DNA from: Caldimonas mangrovi
Lineage (GTDB): Bacteria > Pseudomonadota > Gammaproteobacteria > Burkholderiales > Burkholderiaceae_C
Reading direction: 5' to 3'
NCBI RefSeq assembly: GCF_023721835.1
Contig: NZ_JAMKFE010000010.1
Span: 62,001 to 126,000, forward strand
DNA length: 64,000 bases
The translations under genes were made by a program, and so were the position numbers. Positions 25,044 to 39,390 of this stretch are shown here, one piece after another. Positions within the stretch are counted from its first letter, which is position 1, and the number at the start of each line of letters is the position of its first letter. The notes under the pieces are model-generated. The model did no database searches. It had not been told where the DNA came from and saw only the letters and a list, made by a program, of their open reading frames with translations.

Positions 25044-25865
25044 TCAGGCGCGCAGCAGGTCGTTGATGCTGGTCTTGGAGCGCGTCTGCGCATCCACCCG
25101 CTTGACGATCACGGCGCAGTACAGGTTGTACTTGCCACCGGCTTTCGGCAGGCTGCCGCTCACGATCACCGAGCCGCTCGGCACGCGGCCGTAGGTAATC
25201 TCGTCGGTTTCGCGGTTGTAGATCGGTGTGCTCTGGCCCAGGTACACGCCCATGCCGAGCACCGAGTTCTCCTCGACGATCACGCCTTCGACCACTTCCG
25301 AGCGCGCACCGATGAAGCAGTTGTCCTCGATGATGGTCGGGTTGGCCTGCAGCGGCTCCAGCACACCGCCGATGCCGACACCGCCGGACAAATGCACGTT
25401 CTTGCCGATCTGCGCGCACGAGCCCACGGTGGCCCAGGTGTCGACCATCGCGCCTTCGTCGACGTAGGCGCCGATGTTCACGTAAGACGGCATCAGCACG
25501 ACGTTCTTCGCGATATAGCTGCCGCGGCGGGCGACGGCCGGGGGCACGACGCGCACACCGGTGGCGCGCATTTCCTCGTCGCTCAGGTGAGCGAACTTGG
25601 TGGGCACCTTGTCGAAGAAGCCGAGGTCGCCGGCACGCATGGCCACGTTGTCGTTGAGGCGAAAGCTCAGCAGCACCGCTTTCTTGACCCACTGGTGCAC
25701 CGCCCAGGCGCCGTCGATCTTCTCGGCCACGCGCACACGGCCCTTGTTCAGGTCGGCGATGACCTGCTCGACGGCTGCACGCACGTCGGCCGAGGCGGCT
25801 GCAGCAGACAGCGTGGCGCGGTCTTCCCACGCCTGGTTGATGAGGGCTTCGAGTTGTTGGGTCAT
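25044..25865 (-). CDS. dapD: DapD, tetrahydrodipicolinate N-succinyltransferase
   Basis: A 273-residue trimeric left-handed beta-helix acyltransferase using succinyl-CoA. The hexapeptide-repeat domain spans about 100-240 ([49 protein letters not shown]). The start giving MTQQLEAL is the family norm. An in-frame ATG two codons upstream (25871) is also possible, and the GAG ahead of it suits either. It lies 5-11 bases after dapC. Confidence 0.96.
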   Translation of the reverse strand: MTQQLEALINQAWEDRATLSAAAASADVRAAVEQVIADLNKGRVRVAEKIDGAWAVHQWVKKAVLLSFRLNDNVAMRAGDLGFFDKVPTKFAHLSDEEMRATGVRVVPPAVARRGSYIAKNVVLMPSYVNIGAYVDEGAMVDTWATVGSCAQIGKNVHLSGGVGIGGVLEPLQANPTIIEDNCFIGARSEVVEGVIVEENSVLGMGVYLGQSTPIYNRETDEITYGRVPSGSVIVSGSLPKAGGKYNLYCAVIVKRVDAQTRSKTSINDLLRA

Positions 25866-25876
25866 GGTCATGGAAC

Positions 25877-27079
25877 TCAGGAAAGGGATCGGACGTAGGC
25901 CACGATGCGCTCGGCGGCTTCGACGCATTCGTCGACTTCGGCCACCAGCGCCATACGGATGCGGCTGGCACCCGGGTTGATGCCGTGCGCCTCGCGCGCA
26001 AGATAGCTGCCGGGCAGGACCGCCACATTGTATTGAGCGAGCAGGCCGCGGGCGAAGTCGGTGTCGGCGCCCGGCACTTTCGCCCACAGGTAGAAGCCGG
26101 CGTCCGGCAGGGCCACGTCCATCACTTCGGTGAGCATAGGGGTGACGCGCGCGAACTTGCTGCGGTATTTCTCACGGTTGTCGATGACATGCCGCTCGTC
26201 GTTCCACGCCGCGATGCTGGCCTGCTGCACCACCGGGCTCATCGCGCTGCCGTGATAGGTGCGGTAGAGCAGGAACGGCCTGATCAGTTGTGCGTCGCCC
26301 GCCACGAAACCGGAGCGCATGCCCGGCACATTGGAGCGCTTGGACAGGCTGGTCAGCGAGATCAGGTTGCGGAAATCGGTGCGGCCGAGCTTGAGGGCGG
26401 CTTCCAGGCCGCCGAGCGGCGCGACGTCGCGGAAATAGATCTCGGAATAGCACTCGTCGGAGGCGATCACGAAGCCGTGGCGGTCGCTCAGTTCGAACAG
26501 CCGCTGCCATTCGTCCAGCGGCATCACGGCGCCGGTCGGATTGCCGGGCGAGCAGACGTACAGCAGCTGCGTCGCGGCCCAGGTCGACTCCGGAATGCTC
26601 GACAGGTCGGGCGCGAAGTTGCGTGCCGGGTCGCTGTTGGCGTAGGCCACGCGGGCGCCGGCCAGCAGGGCCGCGCCTTCGTAGATCTGATAGAACGGGT
26701 TGGGGCAGACGACCACCGGCCCGCCGGCATTGCGGTGCTGTGTCGGGTCGATCACGGTCTGCGCCAGCGCGAACAGCGCCTCGCGGGAGCCGTTGACCGG
26801 CAGCACCTGGGTCGCGGGATTCAGCTGCACGCCATAGCGGCGCTGAACCCAAGCGCACATGGCTTCGCGCAGCTTCGGGTCACCGGCGGTGGCGGGGTAG
26901 CTCGCCAGCCCGCCAAGCGCGTCAGTGAGAGCCTGTTGGATGAACGCCGGCGTCGGATGCTTGGGCTCGCCGATGCCCAGGCTGATCGGTCGGTACGCCG
27001 GGTTGGGCGGGATGTCCTTCGTCAGCTCGCGCAGCCGCTCGAAGGGATAGGGCTGTAGCCTGGAAAGCAGGGGATTCAT
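25877..27079 (-). CDS. dapC: DapC, succinyldiaminopimelate transaminase
   Basis: A 400-residue class I/II PLP aminotransferase supplying the amino group of N-succinyl-LL-DAP from glutamate. The PLP lysine is in [24 protein letters not shown] and [11 protein letters not shown] give the Asn and Asp/Tyr cofactor contacts, and the N-terminus [20 protein letters not shown] is that of betaproteobacterial DapC. The pathway order dapC-dapD-(pilU)-dapE supports the assignment over other aminotransferases. Confidence 0.94.
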   Translation of the reverse strand: MNPLLSRLQPYPFERLRELTKDIPPNPAYRPISLGIGEPKHPTPAFIQQALTDALGGLASYPATAGDPKLREAMCAWVQRRYGVQLNPATQVLPVNGSREALFALAQTVIDPTQHRNAGGPVVVCPNPFYQIYEGAALLAGARVAYANSDPARNFAPDLSSIPESTWAATQLLYVCSPGNPTGAVMPLDEWQRLFELSDRHGFVIASDECYSEIYFRDVAPLGGLEAALKLGRTDFRNLISLTSLSKRSNVPGMRSGFVAGDAQLIRPFLLYRTYHGSAMSPVVQQASIAAWNDERHVIDNREKYRSKFARVTPMLTEVMDVALPDAGFYLWAKVPGADTDFARGLLAQYNVAVLPGSYLAREAHGINPGASRIRMALVAEVDECVEAAERIVAYVRSLS

Positions 27080-27094
27080 GGGCGCACGCCGCTT

Positions 27095-27601
27095 TCAGCC
27101 GAGCAGGCCGGTCTCGCTGCCGTGCCGGGGCAGCTCGACGCGCGGTTGCGGTTTCCAGCCCTTCTTGCGATGTTCGGCCACCACGTTGGTATAGATGCCG
27201 CCGCGTACATACCACTTGGCGGTGATGCGGATGAAGCGCGGGTCGACCGCCTTGACGATGTCGTCGAGGATGTCGTTGGTCACCTTCTCGTGGAAAGCCC
27301 CCTCGTTGCGAAAGCTCCACATGTACATCTTCAGGCTCTTCAGCTCGACGCACAGCTTGTCGGCGATGTAGTCGATCGTGAAGTGGGCGAAGTCGGGTTG
27401 GCCGGTCAGCGGGCAGTGGCAGGTGAACTCGGGCACCTGGAACTGGATCACGTAGTCGCGCTCGCGCGCCGGGTTCGGGAACACGTGCAGTTCCTTCGAC
27501 GGCGCCGAAGGCGGGTTGGGCGGCATTTCGCGCTGCCTGGCGGCGGCGGGAGCCTGAGCAGACGCCGATTTCGGCGCAGTTTTCGACGCGGTCTTGGGCA
27601 T
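27095..27601 (-). CDS. queF: QueF, NADPH-dependent preQ0 reductase
   Basis: A 168-residue tunnelling-fold nitrile reductase making preQ1 for queuosine tRNA modification. The nucleophilic Cys is C63 and the general acid D70 ([11 protein letters not shown]), with an extra C61. The substrate Glu lies in [10 protein letters not shown]. It belongs to the short single-domain class. The first about 35 residues are a low-complexity Lys/Ala/Pro leader ([18 protein letters not shown]) not needed for the fold, so a later start is possible. No preQ1 riboswitch is obvious upstream. It is divergent from smc and 15 bases before dapC. Confidence 0.93.
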   Translation of the reverse strand: MPKTASKTAPKSASAQAPAAARQREMPPNPPSAPSKELHVFPNPARERDYVIQFQVPEFTCHCPLTGQPDFAHFTIDYIADKLCVELKSLKMYMWSFRNEGAFHEKVTNDILDDIVKAVDPRFIRITAKWYVRGGIYTNVVAEHRKKGWKPQPRVELPRHGSETGLLG

Positions 27602-27764
27602 GGCGGCAGCGTAGGTCTGGACACAGTTCAGCGGAGGGGCGGATGGTATCATCCCGCCTCGATCGAAGCTCGCCGGAACGCGAGATTCCTTAAGCAAATC
27701 AAGCACTTAAACGAGGGTGGCTGCGCTGTCGGAAGCGCATGCGACCCCGCGCGGTTCCCTGCCC

Positions 27765-30700
27765 ATGCGTCTGAACTCGATCAAGCTGTCCGGCTTCAAG
27801 TCCTTTGCCGAGCCGACCCACTTCCAGTTGCCGGGGCAACTCGTCGGCGTCGTTGGCCCCAACGGTTGCGGCAAATCCAACATCATGGACGCGGTGCGCT
27901 GGGTGCTGGGCGAATCGAAGGCCTCGGAACTGCGCGGCGAGTCGATGCAGGACGTGATCTTCAACGGCTCCGGCAACCGCAAGCCGTCCAGCCGCGCCAG
28001 CGTCGAGCTGATCTTCAGCAACGAGGACGCCCGCGCCGGCGGCCAGTGGAACCAGTTCGCCGAGATCGCCGTGAAACGCGTGCTGACGCGCGACGGCACC
28101 TCCAGTTACTTCATCAACAACCAGCCGGTGCGGCGGCGCGACGTGCAGGACGTGTTCCTCGGCACCGGCCTGGGGCCGCGCGCCTACGCGATCATCGGCC
28201 AGGGCACGATCAGCCGCATCATCGAATCCAAGCCCGAGGAACTGCGCATGTTCCTCGAGGAAGCCGCCGGCGTCTCGAAGTACAAGGAGCGCCGCCGCGA
28301 GACCGAGAACCGGCTGAAGGACACGCGCGAGAACCTGACCCGTGTCGAGGACATCCTGCGCGAATTGAACGCCAACCTCGAGAAGCTGGAGAAGCAGGCT
28401 GAAGTCGCGTCGCAGTACCGCAACTTGCAGGAACAGGGCACCCTGAAGCTGCACCAGCTGTGGTTTCTGAAGCACCGCGATGCCGCCAGCGAGCAGGAGC
28501 GCGTCAAGAAGGACGTGCTGGAAGCCACCAACGCGCTCGAGTCGCGCCTGGCCGAGTTGCGCCACGTCGAGGCCGAACTCGAGACGGTGCGCCAGGCGCA
28601 TTACACCGCCAGCGACGAGCTGCATGCCGCCCAGGGGCTGCTCGCCGAGGCGAGCCTGGAAGTGAGCCGGCTCGAAGAGCGCATCCGCTATGTCGTCGAA
28701 GGCCGCCAGCGCGTCGAGCAGCGGCTCACCGAGCTGAAGGTCCAGAGCGAGCAGTGGGCTGAGCGCCGGGCCGACGCTCAGAACGAACTTGAAACCATCG
28801 CCGAGCAGATCGCGATGGCCGAGGAGCAGGCGGAGATCCTGGCGGCGCAGGCCGAGGAGCAGTCGTCCAACCTGCCGGGCTACGAAGACACCGTGCGGGC
28901 CGCGGCCCAGCGCGCCAACGAGCAGCGCAACTCGGTCGCCGGCGTGCAGCAGCAGATCCACCTGCTGGCGGCCGAGTCTCGCAACGTCGAGGAACAGTCG
29001 CGCCAGCTGACGTTGCGCCGCGAGCGCCTGGCCGCCGAGGTCAAGGGCCTGGCCGCCCCGGACGAATCCCGGCTGTCCGATCTCAGCCGGCAGAACGAGC
29101 AGGCGGCGCAAGCCCGGGCGATCGCCGAGGAACGCCTGCACGAGCTGACCGAGCAGGTGCCGCAGCGCGACGAGGACCGCCGCGCCAAGCAGGAGCTCGT
29201 CAACACCGAATCGGCCCGGCAGGCCGATCTGGCGGCACGCCTGGAAGCGCTGCGTGCGCTGCAGGAGAAGGTGCAGACCGAAGGCAAGCTGAAGCCCTGG
29301 CTGGCGAAGCACGGCCTCGAAGGCCTGCAGGGCCTGTGGACCAAGGTTCACATCGAGGCGGGCTGGGAAACCGCGCTGGAATCGGCGCTGCGCGAACGCA
29401 TGAGTGCGCTGGAGGTCGGCCGCGTCGAGACGGTGCGCGCCTTCGCGAACGATGCGCCGCCGGCCAAACTGGCGTTCTACACCCTGCCGGCCGCGGCGAT
29501 CAGCAACACGCACCATACGCTGTCGCGCCTGTCGGACTTGCTGCGCTTGGGAGACGCCGGCCTGAAGGCGCTGCTGAACGACTGGCTCGAAGGCGTCTAC
29601 ACCGCGTCGTCGCTCGACGAGGCGCTGGCCGAACGCAACAAGCTCACGCACGGCGAGATCATCATGACCCGCGAAGGGCATGCGGTGTCGCAGTTCGCGG
29701 TGGCCTTCTACGCGCCCGATTCCGAGCAGGCGGGCATGCTGGCGCGTGCCCAGGAAATCGAGAACCTCGAGCGCCAGGTGCGCGCGCAGGCCCTGATCGC
29801 TGAGGATTCACGCTCCGCATTGGTGCGTGCGGAAGCGGCGTACACCGATGCATCGCAACGCCTGGTGACCGCGCGCCGCGAAGCGGCCGAGCTGCAAAGC
29901 CGCGCCCATCAGCTGCAGGTCGAGGTGCTGCGGCTGACGCAGCAGGCCGAACAGACCAGCAGCCGGCGCGGCCAGATCGAAGGCGAGCTGGCCGAGATCG
30001 ATGGTCAGCTTGAAGAACTGAACGAACGCCGCGCCACCGGCGAGGCACGCTTCGAGGAGCTGGACATGGCGCTCGCCAACGAGCAGGAACGCCATGCCGA
30101 ACTGGAAGAGGCCGTGATCGAGGCCGAGCGCAAGCTCAACGAAGCGCGCGAACAGCTGCGCTCGCTGGAGCGCGAAGCCCAGGAAGCGCAGTTCTCGGCA
30201 CGTGCCCTGGCCGCGCGCCGCGGCGAATTGCAGCGCTCGATCGAGACCGCTGTGCAGCAGATCCAGGTCAACGAGCAGACAGCGGTGCAGCTGCAGTCCG
30301 AGCTCGACAGCTTCAACGATGCGGCGGCGCAGGCAGGTCTGCAAGAAGCGCTGGCGCTGAAGCTCGAGCGCGAATCGGCGCTGGCCAACAAGCGCAGCGA
30401 GTACGACGACCTGTCGACGAAGCTGCGCCGCGCCGAAGAACAGCGCATGGAGTTCGAGCGCAGCCTGCAGCCGCTGCGCGACCGCATCACGAAACTGCAG
30501 CTCGAGGAGCAGGCGGCGTCGCTGGGCGGCGCCCAGTTCATGGAGCAGCTGACCCAGGCCGAAGTCGACCTCGAAGCGCTGGCGAAGACGATCGAAGACG
30601 GCCACGTCAAGCTCTATGGCCTGCAAGGCGAGATCGATCGCGTCAACCGCGAGATCAACGCGCTGGGCGCGGTGAACCTGGCCGCGCTGGACGAGCTGAC

Positions 30701-31276
30701 GTCGGCCCGCGAACGCAAGACCTTCCTCGATGCCCAGTCGGCGGACCTGAACGACGCCATCACCACGCTGGAAGACGCGATCCACAAGATCGACCTCGAA
30801 ACCCGCGATCTGCTGAAGAAGACCTTCGACTTCGTCAACGAGCACTTCGGCAAGATGTTCCCCAGCCTGTTCGGCGGCGGCACGGCCAAGCTGGTGATGA
30901 CCGGCGACGAGATCCTCGATTCCGGTGTGCAGGTGATGGCGCAGCCGCCGGGCAAGAAGAACAGCACGATCCACCTGCTGTCGGGCGGCGAAAAGGCGCT
31001 GACGGCGATTGCCCTGGTGTTCGCGATGTTCCAGCTCAACCCGGCGCCGTTCTGCCTGCTCGACGAAGTGGACGCACCGCTCGATGACGCCAACACCGAG
31101 CGCTATGCCAACCTGGTACGCAGCATGTCCAAGGGCACCCAGTTCCTGTTCATCTCGCACAACAAGATCGCGATGGAGATGGCCGAACAGCTGATCGGCG
31201 TGACCATGCAGGAACAGGGCGTGTCGCGCATCGTGGCGGTCGACATGGAAGCGGCCATGGTCATGGCGGAGGCAGC

Positions 31277-31280
<4 letters not shown>
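27765..31280 (+). CDS. smc: SMC, chromosome segregation ATPase
   Basis: A 1171-residue structural-maintenance-of-chromosomes protein. The N-terminal head has Walker A GPNGCGKSN. Coiled coils rich in Glu/Gln/Arg run over about 170-500 and 650-1000 with a hinge between. The C-terminal head has the signature LLSGGEKALTAIAL and Walker B FCLLDEVDAPLDDAN. The start MRLNSIKLSGFKSF is standard; an upstream in-frame ATG at 27717 would add a non-conserved leader. The gene overlaps zipA (GTGA). Confidence 0.96.
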
Positions 31281-34437
<3,157 letters not shown>

Positions 34438-34444
34438 GGACGCA

Positions 34445-35158
34445 TCAGCCGCGCCACGCCGGCACCTGGGGTGGCCGGAAGGCCACGGCCGTGGCGCGCG
34501 GCGATACCGCCCATTGCAGCACGTAGTACACGGCAGTGCTGGCCACCACCATCTCGCCGCCGTCCTCGAGCAAGGCCAGCGGGGTGCCCAGCCAGGAGCC
34601 GGTCCACACCACTTGCAGCATGTCCACCCCGATCGCGCAGGTCAGCAAGGCGGCTGCCAACAGGGCCAGGTCGCGCGCGATCAGCCGCGCCGGACCGGTA
34701 GCACGATGCCAGGCGCCGATCAGCAACGGCCCGGCCACCAGGCTCATGGCCAACGCAACCGTCAGCTCGCCCCAGTCCCGCGCTCTCAGACTGAGCGCGT
34801 CGGCATACTCCAAGGTTTCGGCAATGTGCAGGCCCGCGCGTTCGTGCAGGCGCAGCGCGTCATCGCACGCCAGGTAGAGGAACAGGCCTGCCCACAACAG
34901 CAAGACGAGCCGCCGCATGTGGGCGAACAGCCACAGCAGCATGGTGCCGAGCGCCAGCAGTTGGAGATACTGGAAGCGCTCGGCATAGCCGCCGTCACGC
35001 TTGATCGAGAAGTTCACGCTGGACAGCCAGGTGCCGTGGGTGTGCACCAGGTGCGCGCCCATGAAGGCGAAGTCGAAAACCAGCAAGGCCCAAAGCAGGC
35101 GCTTCAATGGAAGGTCGGCAGGGCGGCGGGAGGCTGTGGCGCGCGGGAGAGGCGGCAT
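34445..35158 (-). CDS. integral membrane protein, hypothetical
   Basis: A 237-residue protein with about six predicted membrane spans, including LLWALLVFDFAFMGAHLVH, YLQLLALGTMLLWLFAH, LVLLLWAGLFLYLA, ELTVALAMSLVAGPLLI, LALLAAALLTCAIGV and MVVASTAVYYVLQW. Conserved-looking polar positions near membranes include DDALRLHERAG. I do not recognise a family. The ATG at 35158 (MPPLPRATA) follows a GAG-type Shine-Dalgarno region; the upstream open frame has no membrane character. Confidence 0.72.
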   Translation of the reverse strand: MPPLPRATASRRPADLPLKRLLWALLVFDFAFMGAHLVHTHGTWLSSVNFSIKRDGGYAERFQYLQLLALGTMLLWLFAHMRRLVLLLWAGLFLYLACDDALRLHERAGLHIAETLEYADALSLRARDWGELTVALAMSLVAGPLLIGAWHRATGPARLIARDLALLAAALLTCAIGVDMLQVVWTGSWLGTPLALLEDGGEMVVASTAVYYVLQWAVSPRATAVAFRPPQVPAWRG

Positions 35159-35280
35159 CGTGAAACTGGAGCATGTGAACGAGTCCCATGTTGCGACGAT
35201 CGCGCGCCGATGACCGTCCCAAGATGTAAAGGGCCGTCGACCCTGGCCGTGCGCGGCTTTGAAGCGTTTGGAGGCAATGA

Positions 35281-35817
35281 ATGACGGTACGCGAAATCCT
35301 GAAGATGGGCGACCCCCGGCTGTTACGCGTCGCGCAGCCGGTGATGACGTTCGGCACGGCAGAGCTCCGCGCGCTGGTCGCCGACCTGTTCGACACGATG
35401 GCGGCAGCGAACGGCGCCGGCCTTGCCGCACCTCAGGTCGGCGTGGACCTCGCGGTCGTCATCTTCGGATTCGACCGCAACGATCGGTATCCGGACGCAC
35501 CGCCGGTGCCACGCACCGTCCTCGTCAACCCGGTGATCGAGCCGCTGAGCGACGAGATGGAAGATGGCTGGGAAGGCTGCCTCTCGGTGCCCGGCCTGCG
35601 CGGCGTGGTGCCGCGCCACGCGCGCATCCGCTACCGCGGCTTCGACCCGGACGGCCGGGAAATCGACCGCGAAGCCGAGGGGTTCCATGCGCGCGTCGTG
35701 CAGCACGAGTGCGACCACCTGATCGGCAAGCTGTACCCGATGCGCATCCGCGACTTCAGCCGCTTCGGGTTCACGTCGGTGCTGTTTCCCGGGCTCGATC
35801 CCGCCTCGGACGATTGA
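35281..35817 (+). CDS. def: peptide deformylase
   Basis: A 178-residue metalloenzyme removing the N-formyl group from nascent proteins. The three motifs are GAGLAAPQ (46-52), EGCLSVP with metal ligand C100, and QHECDHL with H142, E143 and H146. GGAG lies 6 bases before the ATG. No fmt neighbour is present, so this may be a second, stand-alone deformylase. It converges on glnD with a 7-base gap. Confidence 0.95.
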   Translation: MTVREILKMGDPRLLRVAQPVMTFGTAELRALVADLFDTMAAANGAGLAAPQVGVDLAVVIFGFDRNDRYPDAPPVPRTVLVNPVIEPLSDEMEDGWEGCLSVPGLRGVVPRHARIRYRGFDPDGREIDREAEGFHARVVQHECDHLIGKLYPMRIRDFSRFGFTSVLFPGLDPASDD

Positions 35818-35824
35818 GAGCGCG

Positions 35825-38449
35825 CTATTGCGCCAGGGCGTCGAGCAGGTCCGACTCCATCGAGAGCTGCACCTTGCCCTGGTGCAGCGCCGCGCCGTCG
35901 ATCAGGAAGGTGTCCTCGACCCGTTCGCCCAGCGTGCTGACCTTGGCGAGTTGCAGGTTGACCTTGTACTTCGCCAGGACACGGGCAATGGAATAGAGCA
36001 GGCCCGAGCGGTCGCTTGCCGAGACGCTGAGCAGCCAGCGCTGGCCGCGCTCGTCGGGGCGCAGCAGCACGCGGGGCTGCACCGGGAAGGACTTCACGCG
36101 CCGCGACAGCCTGCCGCGGCCGGGTTCCGGCAGCGGCCCTTGCGCCACCAGTGCCTGCCCCAGCTGAGTCTCGACCAGCGAGATCAGGTCGCGGTAGTGG
36201 TGGTCGAGGTTGGGCGAGATGACCTGGAAGGTGTCCAGCGCGTAACCCGCACGCGTGGTGTGGATCTTGGCGTCCAGGATGCTGAACCCGGCGCTGTCGA
36301 AGTAGCCGCAGATGCGTGCGAACAGGTCGGCACGGTCGGGCGAGTACACCAGCACCTGCAAGCCTTCGCCGATGGGCGACAAGCGTGCGCGCACCACCGG
36401 CTGGTCGCTTTCCACGTGCCGCCACAGCGAGCGCGCGTGCCAGGCGATGTCGCCGGCGTCGTGGCGCGCGAAGTAGCTCAGCTCCAGCGTCTTCCACAGC
36501 GCTTCCTGCGTGCCCGGCAGCAGCGAATAGAGGTTCAGCGCGTGTAGCGCTTCCTGCTTGCGCGCCTCGATCTCGGAGTCCATGTTCGGCCGCGCGCCGC
36601 CGAGTGCGCGCAGCGTCAGCCGGTACAGGTCTTCGAGCAGCTTGCCCTTCCAGGCATTCCACACCTTGGGGCTGGTGCCGCGGATGTCGGCCACCGTCAG
36701 CAGGTACAGCGCCGTCAGGCATCGCTCGCTGCCGACCTTGTGCGCAAAAGCTTCGATCACGTCCGGGTCGCTCAGGTCTTCCTTCTGCGCCACCCGCGAC
36801 ATCGTCAGGTGCTGCTGGACCAGGAACTCGATCAGCCGGGTGTCGTCTTTCGGGATGCCGTGATCGCGGCAGAAGCGCCGCACCTCCACCGTCCCGAGGT
36901 CGGAGTGGTCGCCGCCACGGCCCTTCGCGACATCGTGGAACAGCGCAGCCACGTACAGCACGTACGGATCCTCGAACTGCGCCGCGAGCTGCGAGCAGAA
37001 CGGGTACTCGTGCGCGTGCTCCGGCACGAAGAAGCGCCGCACGTTGCGCAGCACCATCAGGATGTGCTGATCGACCGTGTAGGCGTGGAACAGGTCGTGC
37101 TGCATGCGTCCGACGATGCGACGGAAGACCCACAGGTAGCGGCCGAGCACGCTGGTCTGGTTCATCAGCCGCAGGGCATGCGTCTGGCCGACCGGCTGCT
37201 TCAGGATCTGCAGGAACGTGGCACGGTTGACCGGGTCTCGGCGGAATTCGGCGTCCATCAGCTCGCGGGCGTTGTACAGCGCACGCAGCGTGCGCGCCGA
37301 CAAGCCCTTGACGCCGGGCGTTTGCTGGTAGATCAGGAAGGTGCGCAGAATGGCATGGCGATCGCGTTCGTAGAGGTCGTCGCTCGCGACTTCCAGCATG
37401 CCGTCGCGGTCGAGGAACTGCGCGTCGATCGGTCGCATCGGTGCGTCCTGCGAACCGTTGATGCGCTCTTCGATGTTGAGCATCAGGATCTGGTTCAGCT
37501 GGCCGACCGCCTTGGCCGCCCAGTAGTAGCGGTGCATCAGCGCCTCCGACGCCCGGCGTGCCTTGGTCGCCTTGTCGCCGAAGGTTTCGGCCACCGCTGT
37601 CTGCAGGTCGAACACGAGCCGGTCCTCGCGCCGGCCGGCCACCATGTGCAGGCGTGCACGGATCAGCTTCAGCACGCCTTCGTTGCGTTGCAACTGCTTG
37701 ACCTCGAACGGCGTCACCAGCCCTGTGGCGGCCAGCTCGGACCATGTCTTGCCGAGGCCGGCGGCACGCGCCACCCACAGCACCACCTGCAGATCTCGCA
37801 GGCCGCCCGGGCTTTCCTTGCAATTGGGCTCCAGCGAATAGGGCGTGTCTTCGTACTTCTGGTGGCGCTGGCGCATTTCCAGCGTCTTCGCGCGCAGGAA
37901 GGCACGCGGGTCGACCTGCTGCCCGAAGGCGCGGCGAAACTGCTGGTACAGCGGTCGGGAGCCGCACAAGAAGCGCGATTCGAGCAGCGCCGTCTGCACC
38001 GTCACGTCGCGCTCGGCCTCTTCGAGGCATTCGCTGACGCTGCGCACGCTCGAGCCGATCTCGAGACCGATGTCCCAGCACGCGGTGATGAAACCTTCGA
38101 TGCTCGACTTCAGCGCGGCATTGGCATCATGGGCCAGCGAGGTGTCGTCCGGCAGCAGCACCAGCACATCGACGTCGGAATAGGGGAACAGCTCGCCGCG
38201 GCCATAGCCGCCGACCGCCAGCAGCGCGGCGCCGCGCGGCAGCAGCGCATGCTCCCAGAGGTCCTCCAGCGTCTGGTCGACGTGGCGTGCCAGGCTTTTC
38301 AGCAGCCGGGTCGCCGCCGCCGCGGTGGGCCGGGATTCCCGAAAGGCCTGGATCAGCGCGGCTTTGCCGCTGCGGAACAGCATCCGCAGGTCGCTGACGC
38401 TCGGGGCTGCGGCCAGGGAGCCCGCGGGTACGCTGGGGACGACGGCCAT
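35825..38449 (-). CDS. glnD: GlnD, bifunctional uridylyltransferase/uridylyl-removing enzyme for PII
   Basis: An 874-residue nitrogen sensor that uridylylates PII when glutamine is low and deuridylylates it when high. The nucleotidyltransferase domain has [20 protein letters not shown]. The HD domain for UMP removal has [20 protein letters not shown]. Two C-terminal ACT domains (about 690-760 and 800-874) bind glutamine. All motifs are intact. It starts 16 bases after the map stop, keeping the conserved map-glnD order. Confidence 0.97.
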   Translation of the reverse strand: MAVVPSVPAGSLAAAPSVSDLRMLFRSGKAALIQAFRESRPTAAAATRLLKSLARHVDQTLEDLWEHALLPRGAALLAVGGYGRGELFPYSDVDVLVLLPDDTSLAHDANAALKSSIEGFITACWDIGLEIGSSVRSVSECLEEAERDVTVQTALLESRFLCGSRPLYQQFRRAFGQQVDPRAFLRAKTLEMRQRHQKYEDTPYSLEPNCKESPGGLRDLQVVLWVARAAGLGKTWSELAATGLVTPFEVKQLQRNEGVLKLIRARLHMVAGRREDRLVFDLQTAVAETFGDKATKARRASEALMHRYYWAAKAVGQLNQILMLNIEERINGSQDAPMRPIDAQFLDRDGMLEVASDDLYERDRHAILRTFLIYQQTPGVKGLSARTLRALYNARELMDAEFRRDPVNRATFLQILKQPVGQTHALRLMNQTSVLGRYLWVFRRIVGRMQHDLFHAYTVDQHILMVLRNVRRFFVPEHAHEYPFCSQLAAQFEDPYVLYVAALFHDVAKGRGGDHSDLGTVEVRRFCRDHGIPKDDTRLIEFLVQQHLTMSRVAQKEDLSDPDVIEAFAHKVGSERCLTALYLLTVADIRGTSPKVWNAWKGKLLEDLYRLTLRALGGARPNMDSEIEARKQEALHALNLYSLLPGTQEALWKTLELSYFARHDAGDIAWHARSLWRHVESDQPVVRARLSPIGEGLQVLVYSPDRADLFARICGYFDSAGFSILDAKIHTTRAGYALDTFQVISPNLDHHYRDLISLVETQLGQALVAQGPLPEPGRGRLSRRVKSFPVQPRVLLRPDERGQRWLLSVSASDRSGLLYSIARVLAKYKVNLQLAKVSTLGERVEDTFLIDGAALHQGKVQLSMESDLLDALAQ

Positions 38450-38465
38450 GAAAAAGGGGAGGCGG

Positions 38466-39281
38466 TCAGGCCGCGAGGGCTGCGGTCACGAAGTCCGGCA
38501 GCGGCGGGTAACCGGCCGACAACGTCAGCACCTCGAAACCGGTGTCGGTAACGAGCACGGTGTGCTCCCACTGCGCCGACAACGAGCGGTCCTTCGTGAC
38601 GATGGTCCAGCCGTCGGGCATCTCGCGGATCTCGCGGCGGCCGGCATTGATCATCGGCTCGATCGTGAAGATCATGCCGGGCTTCAATTCTTCCAGTGTG
38701 CCCGGGCGGCCGTAGTGCAGTACCTGCGGCTCCTCATGGAACTTGGAGCCGATGCCGTGGCCGCAGAATTCGCGCACGACCGAATAGCCGGCGTTCTCGG
38801 CGAAGGTCTGGATCGAATGGCCGATATCGCCCAGGCGCGCGCCCGGCTTGACCTTCAGGATGCCCCGCCACATGGCCTCATAGGTGATCTGGCACAGCCG
38901 CTTGGCCTGGATGGAGGCGTCGCCGACGACGAACATGCGGCTGGTGTCGCCGTGCCAGCCGTCCTTGATCACGGTGACGTCGATGTTCAGGATGTCGCCG
39001 TTCTTCAGCGCCCGGTCGTTCGGGATGCCGTGGCAGATCTGCTGGTTGATCGACGTGCAGATCGACTTCGGGTAGGGCGTGTAGCCCGGCGGCTGGTAGT
39101 TCAGCGGCGCGGGAATGGCGCCCTGTTCGTTCACGATGTAGTCGTGCGCGAGCCTGTCGAGTTGTTCGGTCGTGACGCCGGCCTTCACGTGGGGCGTCAG
39201 GTAGTCCAGCACTTCGGAGGCGAAGCGCCCGGCCAGGCGCATGCCCTCGATGTCCGCGCCGGTCTTGATGGAGATGCTCAT
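38466..39281 (-). CDS. map: methionine aminopeptidase, type I
   Basis: A 271-residue di-metal enzyme removing N-terminal Met. The five ligands are visible: Asp in [20 protein letters not shown] (two), His in [10 protein letters not shown], Glu in FTIEPMIN, and Glu in WEHTVLVT. The N-terminus [19 protein letters not shown] is standard for type Ia. rpsB is not on its upstream side here; purL diverges instead, so the usual rpsB-map order is broken on that side. Confidence 0.97.
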   Translation of the reverse strand: MSISIKTGADIEGMRLAGRFASEVLDYLTPHVKAGVTTEQLDRLAHDYIVNEQGAIPAPLNYQPPGYTPYPKSICTSINQQICHGIPNDRALKNGDILNIDVTVIKDGWHGDTSRMFVVGDASIQAKRLCQITYEAMWRGILKVKPGARLGDIGHSIQTFAENAGYSVVREFCGHGIGSKFHEEPQVLHYGRPGTLEELKPGMIFTIEPMINAGRREIREMPDGWTIVTKDRSLSAQWEHTVLVTDTGFEVLTLSAGYPPLPDFVTAALAA

Positions 39282-39330
39282 GGGCCGGGATTATCTCAGG
39301 CCGGCGTCGGCACTGCTCGCTTCCACCCAG

Positions 39331-39336
39331 TAAAAT
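39331..39336 (+). promoter_or_regulatory. candidate -10 box for purL
   Basis: TAAAAT lies about 54 bases upstream of the purL GTG in the map/purL divergent gap (39282-39390). No convincing -35 accompanies it, and I see no purine riboswitch or PurR palindrome. Confidence 0.3.
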
Positions 39337-39390
39337 CACCGGTTCCGTGGGCATGCCCCGCGTGTCTTCCCAGCCATCCCCGAGCCCAGC

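Noticed and set aside
27717-27764. Upstream start for smc at 27717
   Set aside because: The conserved SMC start MRLNSIKLSGFKSF begins at 27765; the added residues are not conserved in style.
27602-27764. preQ1 riboswitch upstream of queF
   Set aside because: I looked for a compact pseudoknot leader and found none that I could support.
39282-39390. Purine riboswitch or PurR operator at purL
   Set aside because: No purine-aptamer core or clear palindrome is visible.
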